The position numbers were made by a program, and so were the translations under genes. Below the pieces are notes generated by a model. The model searched no databases. It was not told the DNA's origin and saw nothing but the letters and a program-made list of their open reading frames with translations. Source: Apoderus coryli (taxonomy: Eukaryota; Arthropoda; Insecta; Coleoptera; Attelabidae). From it: a stretch of DNA of 64,000 nucleotides. The stretch spans positions 18,296,260 through 18,360,259 of the forward strand of contig OU452205.1 of the NCBI GenBank assembly GCA_911728435.2, written 5' to 3'. Shown here piece after piece: positions 20,500 through 30,340 of the stretch; the first letter of the stretch is position 1, and every line of letters starts with the position of its first letter.

Positions 20500-21640
20500 A
20501 ATTATAATTTTTGGTCAAAAGACACCTTTTGAACTTTAATATAACGTGACAGCATACAAGAAACAAATTAACGTGTATTTTTGTTGTTACCGTCTTAATT
20601 GTACCAGGTGTACAGATAAGAAAAGACGCTGGCTCTATCTCGAAACCTAATCATGTTACGGTTTAGGAATATTTTATTTTTAGTAAAAGCGGACAGGGGA
20701 AATCGCTGAAAAATAGTTTTAGTTTCCTAAAATGTGCGCTAGAGGACGTAAATCTAACTCTAAATTGAAAAACACTGTTTACTTAAAAATATACTTATAC
20801 TACGTAAGTGTTAAACTTAATGAGAATGATCTAACTACAATTCTAAAACTTTTTCATATAAACCTTTTTTCCCTATCTTCTTAAATAAATGGAGAATGGT
20901 GGTTTGTAAAAAGATATCTAACTTTCTTATGGATAGTCCGATTTTAATTAAGTTAGGCTCCGTATAAAGTTATTGTTTGGGTGTATCAAAAAAAGTATTG
21001 GTGATTTTATTTATTTTTGACATATAACCGCTAGATGGAGCTATACAACATTGTTTCTAGTGAATACTAATAGTACCATTTCATTTGATTTTTCCAAGAA
21101 AATTGACAAAATCAGAAACATGGTTGTATAGGTCCATCTAGCGGGTATATATAAAATAAAAATAAAAGTACCAGTACTTTTTTTGATACTACCAAACATT
21201 ACCTTTATACTGAGCCCAATTTTATTAAAATCGGCCTATCCATAAGAAAGTAGATAACTTTTTACAAACAAACATTCTCCGCATCCTCCACCATTTATTT
21301 AAGAAGATAAGGAAAAAGGTTTTTATATGAAAAAGTTTAAGAATTGTATTTAGATCATTCTCATTAAGTTTAACACTTACGTAATATAAGTGTATTTTTA
21401 AGTAAACAGTGTTTTTCAATTTAGAGTTAGATGTACGTCCTCTAGCGGACATTTTTGGAAACTAAAACTATTTTTCAGCGATTTCCCTTGTCCTAAAACC
21501 GTCACATCATTAGTTTTCGAGATAGAGCCGGCGTTCTTTCTTATCTGTAGGTACACCCATATATACATATCCATAGAAACCATTACCAACAATTCAAACC
21601 TCGTTACTAACAATTGAAAACATATAGAAAAATATACAAT
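20500..21640 (-). repeat. Dispersed repeat, copy 2, interrupted by the foldback element
   Basis: The left part (20500-20612) and right part (21548-21640) together match the uninterrupted copy at 8380-8640 (TTAACGTGTATTTTTGTTG on one side, CCATAGAAACCATTACC on the other). The pair shows an empty-site state for the foldback element. Confidence 0.65.
20613..21547. mobile_element. 935 bp foldback element, palindromic over nearly its full length, TA target duplication
   Basis: The element starts CAGATAAGAAAAGACGC and ends with the complement of CAGATAAGAAAGAACGCC. TA stands directly outside both ends (20611-20612 and 21548-21549). The inverted arms run inward with good similarity for about 440 bases each: GGCTCTATCTCGAAA near both ends, ACTGTTTACTTAAAAATA in the middle, and CCGCTAGATGGAGCTATACA against its complement near the centre. 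This leaves only a short unpaired loop near 21065-21115. No coding capacity. TA duplication suggests a Tc1/mariner-related family, mobilised in trans. Confidence 0.8.
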
Positions 21641-22072
21641 TATTGTTTTAAAGAGTTGCTCCATATGTTTGCCATCTTGTTCTATACAAACAAAATTCTA
21701 TCTATTTTTGAACTTTACTCAAAATAGCTGGTGTTCTTAAAGTTTGAACTTTTCTGACAGGTTTATGATAATATGCTTATATACAATATTTTTTATATTC
21801 CCAAAAATATTGGCGTGAAATCTGGAGACGTAGGTCACCAATTATGAGACAGTCGTTGCCTATCCCTTTATTTGTAAATTTTTGATTTAGAATAGGTAGT
21901 TTAAACAACAAATACTATTTATCTGAAAAACATTTTTAGCTCTCCATATCATATAATATGTAATATATGTATATATGGAGACTATTAGTTTCATGAAAAA
22001 AAAAAAATTTTAATTTCACCGGAAATACTTGTTTTTGGTCATTTTATACATAAATAAGTAGTTTTAAAAACA
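21641..22072. other. No gene recognised
   Basis: AT-rich intronic sequence. Nothing is supported until the microsatellite. Confidence 0.4.
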
Positions 22073-22100
22073 TGTCTGTCTGTCTGTCTGTCTGTCTGTC
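22073..22100 (+). repeat. (TGTC)7 microsatellite
   Basis: Seven perfect TGTC units, immediately followed by ATAACGCAAAAACCGCTTAA and the long degenerate satellite. GTCY-type microsatellites next to such blocks are a feature of mini-me/Helitron-like insect repeats, but no Helitron end is recognised here. Confidence 0.9.
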
Positions 22101-23850
22101 TTTATGCACGATAACGCAAAAACCGCTTAACAGATTTTAACCAAATTTGGTACAAAAATACTATTGGACATGGCAAGGAGCTGATTAGATTTTGGGAAAC
22201 ATTGAGCGTAGGCAAAGGTTTTAAAAGAGGGTTCAAAAATTAAAAAAATTCATAGTTTTTAAACTTATCCGAAATACTGCATATTTTTTTACGCATTTAA
22301 TTGAATATAACCTAAAATATTGAACATAAAATATTAGACCACATTGGCGTTCGAAAATAGTGTAAAATGGGGTAAAAAATATTAAAAAAAACGTGTTTTT
22401 TAAAAATAGCAGAAATATTAACTAGTTATTTATAGTTTTGATAGAATATAACCTATAAAACGTGTCATGAATAATTTACTTTCATAGGCGTTCGTAAATA
22501 GTGGAAAAGGGGTCAAAACATAAAAAATATATATTTCCTAAACTTATTCGAAATATGGAATAATTTTTCATAGTTGTGATACAATATAAGCTAAAAAATA
22601 TTCCATAAAAGAATTGGTTCACACAGGCGTTCGAAAATAGCTTAAAAAAAGGGTCAAATACGAAAAAACAATGTTTCTCAAATATACCAGAAAAATTGGC
22701 TAATTATATATAGCTTTGATATAAGATAACCTAAAAAATGCAGCATAAAATTTTTATTTACATAGGCGTTCGTAACTAGTAGAAAAAGGGTAAAATAAAA
22801 AAAAATTAAAATGTAAAAATTTTTATATTTAACTAGATGAATTGGTGTTAAAAATACACGAAAAAAATTAATGTACCATAGGCGTCCGTGAAAATTCTAT
22901 AAAAGGGTCAGAAAAAAATTGTAACCGTGATAACTCAAAAACCACTTAACGGATTTTAACCACATTTGGTACGAAAATACTACAGGATATTTATAGGTGG
23001 TGATTAACATTGAGCGTAGGCAAGGGGTTCAAAAGAGGGTTCAAAAATTTAAAAAATCATAGTTCTTAAACTTATGCGAAATATTGAATAATTTTTTATA
23101 GTTGTGATAGAATATAACCTAAAAATTGTTACATAAAAGGATTAGGCGTTCGAAAATAGTCTTAAAAAAGGGTCAAAAACGAAAAAAAAATGTTACCAAA
23201 TATACCAGAAAAATTGGCTAATTAGATATAGCTTTCATATAAGATAACCTAAAAAATGCAGCATAAAATTTTTATTTACATAGGCGTTCGTAAATAGTAA
23301 AAAAAGGGGTAAAATAAAAAAAAATTAAAATGTAAAAAATTTTATATTTAACTAGTTGAATTGGTGTTAAAAATACACGACAAAAATTAATGTTCCATAG
23401 GCAGCCGTGAAAATTCTATAAAAGGGTCAGAAAAAATTTGTATCCGTGATAACTCAAAAACCACTTAACGGGTACCCTACAACATGCAACATAACAATTT
23501 TGTTTACATAGGCGTTCGTAAATAGTAGAAAAGGGGGCAAAATAAATTTTATAATAAAACTAAAAAAAATCAATTAATTTGCGTTCAAGAACTTGGCCTA
23601 GATCTGAAATATAAAATATCTGCGTATAAATAGTGCTTCCAAAGAGAAGAAAAAGGCACAAAACCCGATACTTAAAAAAAATAGCTGATCTCTAAAACAA
23701 AAATTTATTAAATTTTTGTTTTGTAAAATTTTTATTAAATTTATATGGAGAGCTATTCGTGCCTCGAGGGCAACAGTTTATTTTAATATAAGAAATAGTA
23801 CTAAAAACACAATTGATCTAGATATTTAGGCGTTCAAAAAATTTATAAAT
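22101..23850 (+). repeat. Degenerate satellite, about 140 bp subunits keyed by AGGCGTTCG, with a 518 bp higher-order period
   Basis: The word AGGCGTTCG(A/T)AAATAG or a close variant occurs near 22345, 22487, 22625, 22764, 22882, 23143, 23281, 23399, 23511 and 23827. The block 22610-22975 is repeated almost unchanged at about 23130-23475, including AAATACACGA and GATAACTCAAAAACCACTTAA, a shift of about 518 bp. AACGGATTTTAACC, echoing the opening of the block, recurs near 22950. No coding potential. Confidence 0.8.
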
Positions 23851-23936
23851 TCAAGTGGTTTTCCTATAATATGATTAAAAAGTATTTGTCACCTATTATT
23901 ATCTATTGCAGTTTCTATCGAGATTTACCATTTCAG

Positions 23937-24092
23937 GGCAAATACCAATTAGACGACTTTCGTTTGCCAATGGATACATTGGACCAATTCAAAAACAAGA
24001 TCATAGGGCGGTTCAGGGCAACCGCTAAAGTGTATGATAAGGATGATATCGTACTCTGCATTAAAGCCGAATTTACTGTTGAGGCTGCATGA
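23937..24092 (+). CDS. DUF1091/MD-2-like secreted-type protein, terminal exon
   Basis: This last exon follows an acceptor CCATTTCAG|GGC that keeps phase 0 with the donor at 6574. It encodes GKYQLDDFRLPMDTLDQF, then GRFRATAKVYDKDD and a C-terminal IKAEFTVEAA before a TGA at 24090. The pattern of G-x-Y, a charged loop, then a final strand with an alternating hydrophobic face is usual for the C-terminus of DUF1091-type proteins. An earlier acceptor-like TGCAG at 23911 would shift the frame and is rejected. The exon sits just beyond a long satellite block, so transcription has to cross the Penelope palindrome and the foldback element. Confidence 0.6.
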   Translation, partial: GKYQLDDFRLPMDTLDQFKNKIIGRFRATAKVYDKDDIVLCIKAEFTVEAA

Positions 24093-24375
24093 AATTAATA
24101 TGTGTAATATTATTGTTGAATTCTCTTAAATGGTATTAAATTTTTAAAAGTTACAGTTTTTTATTTAAAATTAAGGATGGTAATTAAATCAATGAGGCTG
24201 CAGTTAAACCGTCGATTAGGTCTAACGGACCCTTTCCATCTCCTCTAATACCCCTGAATTATGACAACTGACAGCTATAACTAATATCACAGTTTAATAA
24301 GGAACAGTTGTTTCTCTTCATGTCGGCACGTCTGATGTACATGGGTAAAAAGCAATTTGCCGCGCTTATAATATA
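24093..24375. other. 3' flank of the DUF1091-like gene; short dispersed word
   Basis: AT-rich 3' flank without a clear poly(A) signal. The segment GTCGGCACGTCTGATGTA...GCCGCGCTTATA (24321-24372) recurs at 59455-59502 inside another inverted-repeat element, so it belongs to a dispersed family. Confidence 0.55.
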
Positions 24376-25070
24376 GTATATACCGGGTGTCCCACCGGGA
24401 AGGGATTCGATCGATTATGGAGAAACTACACTGTGGAACAATCTGAAAATCTGGTGTAGTACTTAGGTCAACGGGAGCAATTCGGCTAAAATGTTTTCAA
24501 GAATCTAGTTCTACTGGTTTTACCGGAAATGGGTGTCAACTTCCTTCTTTCAAATACGACCCTATATAAATTATATTTTTTTTGCATTCTCCTTGTAAAT
24601 CTAAACATGTTTCATGCATAATATGTTATATCTATCGCCAGTCGTTTTCGAAATATTTGAAATTTTATGTCAAAAATGACGTTTTCAGAATGAATGACTA
24701 ATTACAATTTTTTATTATATGGAAGCTTTAATAATTTAATTTGTTTGAATATCCTAGGAGATATAGACCTACTTAAGGCGCCTATGTATATTTATTTAGT
24801 AAATATTATTACAGGGTAATTGAAAAAAAGGGTAAAAAATCAAATACAGGGTGGTCTACATGAAATTAAAAATTCGCCTAATATATGAATATGTGCATTT
24901 TCCACGAAAACGTCAAGAGTTATCCATAGGAAGGTATTATATTATTTGACAGATAATTACTTTGTGCATCTAATTTTGATCTCATATACCGGGTGTTCTA
25001 TTTGAAATACACAAGTTATTTAGCAATAAACTTTACGTTCATATAACTTATATTATTGGACACCCTGTAT
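24376..25070. mobile_element. Miniature inverted-repeat element with CCGGGTGTCC-type ends
   Basis: The left end reads TATA|CCGGGTGTCCCA and the right end is the complement of CAGGGTGTCCAA followed by TA. About 700 bp with short inverted ends and a TA target site; no protein. A further CCGGGTGTTC word at about 24991 and GACACCCTGTGTA at 26123 suggest more copies or fragments of the family nearby. Confidence 0.5.
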
Positions 25071-25199
25071 TTAGTATTGCGGGTTTTTTATATTTGGCGT
25101 AACAAGTGATGAGTGGGTATATTTATCAGCCCAGGCTGGCTTAAAATGACCAAACGAATAGGTGTGAATTTTTTCATTCAAATTATGTCTATGTTGATT

Positions 25200-26085
25200 T
25201 TTATATTCATATAATAATAATAATAAATAATAATAATAATAAAGGCATTTATTGTCCAACAGTTAGATAACCATTTACAGGACAAAATACATAGAAAAAT
25301 AAACTTAGTTATACTTAACATTTCTCGGTACAAAACAATATAACAACCCAACGAACAACCAAACATAAATTCCGTATTTAAACTTAAAAATATACAACTG
25401 TATAGCACACAACCATAATAATTATAGGGGCAAAACATTGTTCGCAACGTTAATGAGTTCACTTCGAGAACAAAAGAATAAGTCACAATCTTCGCAAATG
25501 AGATTAAAATGACTACATATTATGCTCACCGGTGACCTTTTTAAAATATTGGTTCTTGCTCGATTGCAGTAGAAAACACGACTAGTGCGATTGTGCAGTC
25601 TCGGAACATTTATATTTAATGCAGAAAGCAACCCCGAACAATCGACCCTTCCACAAATTAAGTTATGCAGAAAACACAATGCACACAAAGATCTTCGAAA
25701 ATCAAGACTTCTAAACTGAAACCTACTCAGAAGGTACCCATAATCGATCCCCCTCTCAGGATAAACGCCATCTCTTTTAAATGATAAATATTTTAGGAAA
25801 CGACGCTGAAGTCCCTCCACAGTGAACTTATGGGCATCATATATCGGAAACCAGATCAGCGACGCATATTCAAGTTTGGAACGAACATATGAGTAATACA
25901 ACATTTTGAGGGCATCAATGTTATGAAAACCTCTACAATTACGCACAATAAATCCATACATTTTGCTTGCCTCAGAAGCCTTGGCATTAATATGGTCAAT
26001 ATAAGAAAATTTCTCATCAAACACAACACCTAAATCTGTAACAGTGCTACAGCGAGAAATCTGAGTTCGGTTCAGCCATTCCATT
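25200..26085 (-). pseudogene. CR1-like non-LTR fragment, 3' end of ORF2 with TAA-repeat tail
   Basis: From about 26085 to the TAA... stop at 25422 the minus strand is open and matches the C-terminal quarter of the ORF2 at 1-2841: LGVVFDEKF against LGVLFDSRL, IVRNCRGFHNI against IIRNCQQFNDI, RRFLKYLSFKRDGVYPERG against RRFLKYLAYRGDGVYPPRG. It is therefore the same clade but a different family. The catalytic domain is missing (5' truncation). Downstream is a short 3' untranslated region and a (TAATAA)n tract at about 25210-25243. The open frame running upstream to 26288 crosses unrelated repeat DNA. Confidence 0.8.
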
Positions 26086-26254
26086 AAAAAAAACACAACT
26101 ATGGTTAATTGCTTATATTTGGGACACCCTGTGTAGATTCCCAATATTTTTAAAATGTAGCCATAAATCATTTTTATCGAACCCATGAATAAAACTTTTA
26201 GGAAATTAAATAGTTTGACCACACTATTCCGCCGTGTCGTATGGCGTGAATAAC
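26086..26254. other. Short repeat fragment with GACACCCTGTGTA end
   Basis: It contains GGGACACCCTGTGTAGATT and, at the right, AATAACCCTGTATATT, both resembling ends of the CCGGGTGTCC-type element at 24376. Probably a truncated copy. Confidence 0.35.
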
Positions 26255-26329
26255 CCTGTATATTATTATTATATAAATATAGAAACATGAATTAAACTAA
26301 TATTGTATACCACCTAAAAACAAATTCTG

Positions 26330-26411
26330 TGTCACAAGTTGGATTCGAACCAACATCTCCCAATCAGGTGTTCCCCCGGTCAGGTGTTCTAACCAATTGA
26401 ACTACCGTGCC
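26330..26411 (-). tRNA. tRNA-like sequence or tRNA pseudogene (left arm)
   Basis: The minus strand can be folded as GGCACGG acceptor, TA, D-arm GTTC-AATTGGTTA-GAAC, a T-arm GTTGG-TTCGAAT-CCAAC with perfect stem and consensus loop, then TTGTGAC, which pairs with the acceptor at six of seven positions including two wobbles. The anticodon region is about eight bases too long and contains a repeat of GAACACCTGA. No confident anticodon can be read. A and B box words are present. I treat it as tRNA-derived, not as a working tRNA gene. Confidence 0.45.
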
Positions 26412-26529
26412 ACATAGTAGAAATCGGTCTCAGTCCGCATACATTAACGCGTCTTCTGTGTGCAGTGCTATGTTGAAATCTTTTACTTTAAAGACGACAC
26501 AAACTACACACTGCCACAATGCATTGTTA

Positions 26530-26585
26530 TTTAGAACACCTGAGCGGAGATTGGGAGATGTTGGTTCGATTCCAACTTGTGACAA
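26530..26585 (+). pseudogene. Degenerate tRNA-like half (right arm)
   Basis: It contains TAGAACACCTGA and a T-arm GTTGGTTCGATTCCAAC followed by TTGTGACA, matching the left arm. The 5' acceptor and D-arm are badly degraded. Confidence 0.45.
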
Positions 26586-26914
26586 GGAATTTATTTTCAG
26601 TTCGTATACAATATTAGTTTATTTCATGTTTCTATATTTATATTATACAGTGTCAACTACTTATGTTGAACAGATTCCTTTTATTATAGTAAGGGAGAGT
26701 GGGGGAATCGTTCGCGTCCGGTAATTGTGCGCATCAAACTATTTCATACTTCGCGGGCTTTTAAGCTCCTTCGATAACTACTGCGCATTCGCTTTTCCAC
26801 TGTAGATCAGTCTCGCCATTATACCATATGTGTTGACACGTTGGCATGGAACGAGCACTGTTTATTTAAAATCAAGCCAGTTTTTGTAATTTTTGAATCT
26901 CCGAAAATAAGACG

Positions 26915-27005
26915 GTGAGTTAATTTTTTTTTTCTAATGAATTATATGGATTTCTTATATGGAATAGTGTGATCTTGTGCATCTATTGATGCTTGATTTA
27001 TATAG
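26915..27005 (+). other. Candidate 5' untranslated intron of the pogo/Tigger-like transposase
   Basis: AGACG|GTGAGTTAAT at 26915 and TTTATATAG|AAAAAAAATG at 27005 form plausible splice sites. They would place the transposase ATG (27013) eight bases into the second exon. Pattern only, no transcript evidence. Confidence 0.4.
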
Positions 27006-27012
27006 AAAAAAA

Positions 27013-28746
27013 ATGTCACAAAATGAGCCTAAACAACCTCGTTTGGGTTGCAAGCCTGTTTTTTCTGAAGAAATAGAATCCGACTTAAGAGAGTACGTTT
27101 TAACGCTAGCAAAGCTATTTTATGGCCTAACGCCCAGGTGTCTAAGACGTCTAGCTTTTAGATACGCTGAGAAACATAATATTGTCCATAAATTTGACAA
27201 GGAAAAGGGATTCGCTGGAAAAGACTGGCTTTATGGATTTTTAAAAAGATCGCCTGATATAAAGCTACGACAGCCTGAAGGAACCAGTTTGAATAGGATT
27301 GAATAAGGAGTCAACCAAATTATTTTTTTCAAACCAAATATAAATTATAATAATAAATTGGCTCCTAAGAGTGTTTACAATATGGATGAAACAGGCATCA
27401 CCACTGTGCAGAATAAGTGTCCTAAAGTTTATGGTCGTAAGGGATCTAAAAAAGTAGGAGCTGCAATTTCCGGTGAAAGAGGAAGAACAATAACAGCTTT
27501 ATTTGCTATGAACGCGGCTGGGACCTACATCCCTCCCATGCTGATATATCCTAGGAAAAGGATACCCAAAACCCTTGAAAAAAATGGGCCAATTGGGGCG
27601 TTATACAAATGTTCTAAAAATGGTTGGATCAATTCAGACCTTTTTCTTCAGTGGCTGGGCCACTTTCAGAGACATGTAAAGGCTACTGTTACTGATCCTG
27701 TCCTTTTAGTCCTGGATAATCATTCCAGCCACATTTCAATTGCAGCTTACAATTTTTACAAAGAAAATAACATCCATATGGTCTCACTCCCTCCACACAC
27801 ATCTGATCACCTGCAGCCTCTAGATCTTACATTTTTTAGTCCATTAAAAAATGCACTATTTAGGGAATATGACCTTTATTTGTCAAGTACTGGTCACCAG
27901 AAAATAACTGAATACGATGTAGCCGAACTTTTAAACAAAGCCTTCATGAAAGTGGCTACAATGGAAAAAGCAGTTTCAGGGTTTCGGACTTCTGGTATAT
28001 TGCCATTAGATCCTGAGAAATTTACCGATGCTGATTTTGAACCTAGCCACCACGTAGGAGAACTAACGGTAGAAGCAACCCCTGACCTTGAAACTTCATC
28101 CAACCAAGCTGATGCAGTCGCTCTACCAGATAATATCCCAGATATACAACAACAAAGAGGTCCCAGCCCTGAGCCATCTACAACTAAGGATAATTCGTTT
28201 TTTGCAATGGCTCCAATACCAAAAATAAAAGTTAACCCTCAGGCAAAGACGAGAAAATCTAGGAACAAACAAAAATCGGAAATTCTTACAAGCACTCCCA
28301 TTAAAACAAAACTAGATGAAGCTGAAGATAGAAAAAGACAACGAGAAGAGGCACTTGAGGCCAAACAGAAACTGAAGACAGATAAGAATAGTAAAGGAGT
28401 CATTCGTAAATGTTTTGAAGGTGATTTAATAATTCCATCTTCTTCAAAAAAATTCAAACGCAAACAAAATAGACCGCCGACACCTGAATCATCTGATTCA
28501 TCAGAAAGTGATGTTGCCGATATTTGTGATGACGATGAGCTGGATGACATCGAAGATGATGTTGGGCTGAGCTTTATACCGCCACCATTAAATGAGCCAG
28601 CGAAACCAAACGAAGTTTGTGGTATTTGCGGAGAATTCGGAAAACAACGAGAACTATGGTACAGATGTGTCCTTTGTTCAACATGGAATCATGCCCAGTG
28701 TACTGACTCAGTACCCCGAAAAATTATAAGTGTGACTTATGCTTAA
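27013..28746 (+). pseudogene. pogo/Tigger-like DDE transposase with one in-frame stop and a C-terminal zinc-finger-like segment
   Basis: The ATG at 27013 opens a frame that runs to 28746 with one interruption, a TAA at 27304-27306 between the DNA-binding and catalytic parts. The N-terminal 95 residues have the helix-turn-helix pattern of this group (LREYVLTLAKLFYGLTPRCL, then KDWLYGFLKRSP). The DDE domain has YNMDETGITTVQ, LVLDNHSSHIS and PPHTSDHLQPLD, so all three acidic positions are present. A lysine-rich linker and an acidic stretch follow. The C-terminal CGICGEFGKQRELWYRC...CSTWNHAQC is a compact PHD/RING-like cysteine-histidine motif. The enzyme would cut and paste the element using its inverted ends; the stop prevents full-length protein unless read through. 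Confidence 0.82.
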
Positions 28747-29086
28747 ATTAGGAGATAATATTATGAGGTTTTTTTTATGTTCCAAAAATTCAATAAATTT
28801 TTTCAAAGGAAGTTTTGATGTTATTATCATAATATTTTTAATGCGCACCATTCCCCAATATATGCGCATAGTTACCCGCAATGGCGGTGAATCGTGCGCA
28901 CGAGCACTTTTATGCTTTCCGACATATTCTGCTTTAAATACTTTTTGTTTCTCATAATATTGATTAACGAATAAAAGTAAACTAAATAGCAATATTATTA
29001 CGATAATTACATTTAAATTATCTACAACGGTATTATTAGTGAAACGATTTTCGCTTAAGTGCGCACAATTCCCCCACTCTCCCTTA

Positions 29087-29572
29087 TATATAATGCCGTT
29101 ATCAGCGTCAAGTGAAACTTCTAGTCTTTAGTTAATATTCGCTGCTAATATTAACTAAAGAAACACTGCTTGTACGTCGTAGTAATACTCGCCCAGTGGA
29201 CATTATTCCAATCAACCAACAACGTTAGGCGCTAACCGTCTACAAGACACTCAACTCACTTCCAGTGTTGTTGTAAAAGGAAAGAAAACTGTCCAAATGA
29301 TTTTTCCAATAAAGCATTTTGAGGTTAAACTCCATTAAATCCTATTGCCAACACTAGATACGCCCGAATTTCCAACAAAACTAGGGGTCTTGTTGGAAAT
29401 TTTTTTAATGTAGATTGGATCGACAAATGTAAAGTAGCCAAAAATTTTTGAGCTAGCACATGAAATGATTAGAACGAAAATCATTTTGAAATCTGGAATT
29501 CAAACTCATTTCGGATCTAATGTGTTGGTGTGCTAGCTCTAAAATTTGGTGTGCTAGGTATCCTTTATATAT
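29087..29572. other. Unassigned DNA with a perfect hairpin and a satellite scrap
   Basis: It contains a perfect hairpin at 29125-29161 and, near 29335-29375, the inverted word ATCCTATTGCCAACACTAGAT shared with the hammerhead satellite at 5206-5925 (there as CTAGTGTTGGCAATAGGAT). No gene. Confidence 0.55.
29125..29161. repeat. Perfect 15 bp hairpin with 7-base loop
   Basis: TCTTTAGTTAATATT, loop CGCTGCT, then the exact complement AATATTAACTAAAGA. A related unpaired sequence (GTCTATAGTTAATATT) is at about 59608. Confidence 0.9.
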
Positions 29573-30340
29573 ATAAAAATAGTGTAAACACAAAACGCTA
29601 GCAGGAGACTATTTATCCTTCTGCTAGCATCACCCAAAATATTTGGGTATCAGGAACGCTTCGGACGGTGGTCTCCAAGCGTTCGGTCGTTGATGCCAAA
29701 TAATGCAAAACTATACAATGAATTTATGTCCGTAAATTAACTAATATAATAATATAATAAAATGAAAAATAATGTCGTGGCATAGCGGACAAAATTACTG
29801 GTGTTACATACACAAGGGATTTTGTTTAATTTAGCTGGGACTCTAATTCAGTATGTAAACCGTACCATCTACATACACAACATAGTAATGCATATCCCAC
29901 AATACAGAGGCCGAAACAATCCAATGTATAGCTAACACCAGCCGTAGTAATAGAAAATAGTGTAAACACAAAACGCTAGCAGGAGACCATTTATCCTTCT
30001 GCTAGCAGGAGATCATTTATCCTTCTGCTAGCATCACCCAAAATATTTGGGTATCAGCAACGCTTCGGACGGTGGTCTCCATGCGTTCGGTCGTCGATGC
30101 CAAATAATGTAAAAATATTCAATGAATTTGTGTCCGTAAATATAATAAAATGAAAAATAATTTCATGGCATATCGGACATTGCATTATTTGGCATCGACG
30201 ACCGAATGCTTGGAGACCACCGTCCGAAGCGATGCTGGTTCTACTGAATTAGACTGAGGCCCTGCTAAATTAAACCAAATCCCTTGTATAGGTAACACCA
30301 ATAGTTTTGTCCGCTATGCCACGAAATTATTTTTCATTTT
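29573..30340 (-). repeat. Multi-hairpin dispersed repeat (composite repeat copy 1, distal part)
   Basis: A chain of short self-complementary blocks is repeated two and a half times: GCTAGCAG...CTGCTAGC, CCCAAAATATTTGGG, and GAACGCTT...AAGCGTTC. One copy near 30170-30240 is inverted relative to its neighbours (GGCATCGACGACCGAATGC), giving a larger palindrome with 30050-30110. The block GCTAGCAGGAGACC...CCTTCTGCTAGC is itself duplicated at 29977-30032. The same chain is at 51575-52067 and 56915-57280. No protein. Confidence 0.8.

Larger units (their letters stand above)
26255..26655. repeat. Inverted repeat with a tRNA-like sequence on each inner end
   Basis: The left arm (26255-26411) read on the minus strand and the right arm (about 26530-26655) on the plus strand share GGGAGATGTTGGTTCGA, TCCAACTTGTGACA, then ATACAATATTAGTTTA and CATGTTTCTATATTTATA. 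The arms diverge at a spacer of about 120 bases. The layout is unlike an ordinary tRNA pair and looks like a small transposon carrying tRNA-derived DNA, or an inverted duplication of a tRNA-derived SINE. Confidence 0.65.
26692..29084 (+). mobile_element. pogo/Tigger-like DNA transposon, full length, TA target duplication
   Basis: The left end is AGGGAGAGTGGGGGAATCG, and the right end is the complement of AGGGAGAGTGGGGGAATTG. TA stands outside each (26690-26691 and 29085-29086). Length 2393 bp. GTGCGCAC-type words recur just inside the ends (near 26726, 28840, 28892 and 29060), probably subterminal transposase sites. The transposase frame inside carries a single stop. The near-identical ends show it is fairly young. 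Confidence 0.88.

Noticed and set aside
22073..23850. CRISPR-like array
   Set aside because: Spacers are themselves repeated, units are degenerate, and the DNA is eukaryotic.
25422..26288. Single 288-residue protein
   Set aside because: Only the part below about 26085 is reverse transcriptase; the N-terminal portion is read-through of another repeat.
26330..26411. Functional tRNA gene
   Set aside because: Anticodon region too long, with an internal duplication and no readable anticodon.
27358..28746. Independent second gene in the pogo-like element
   Set aside because: It is in the same frame as 27013-27303 and separated only by one TAA; it is the rest of the transposase.
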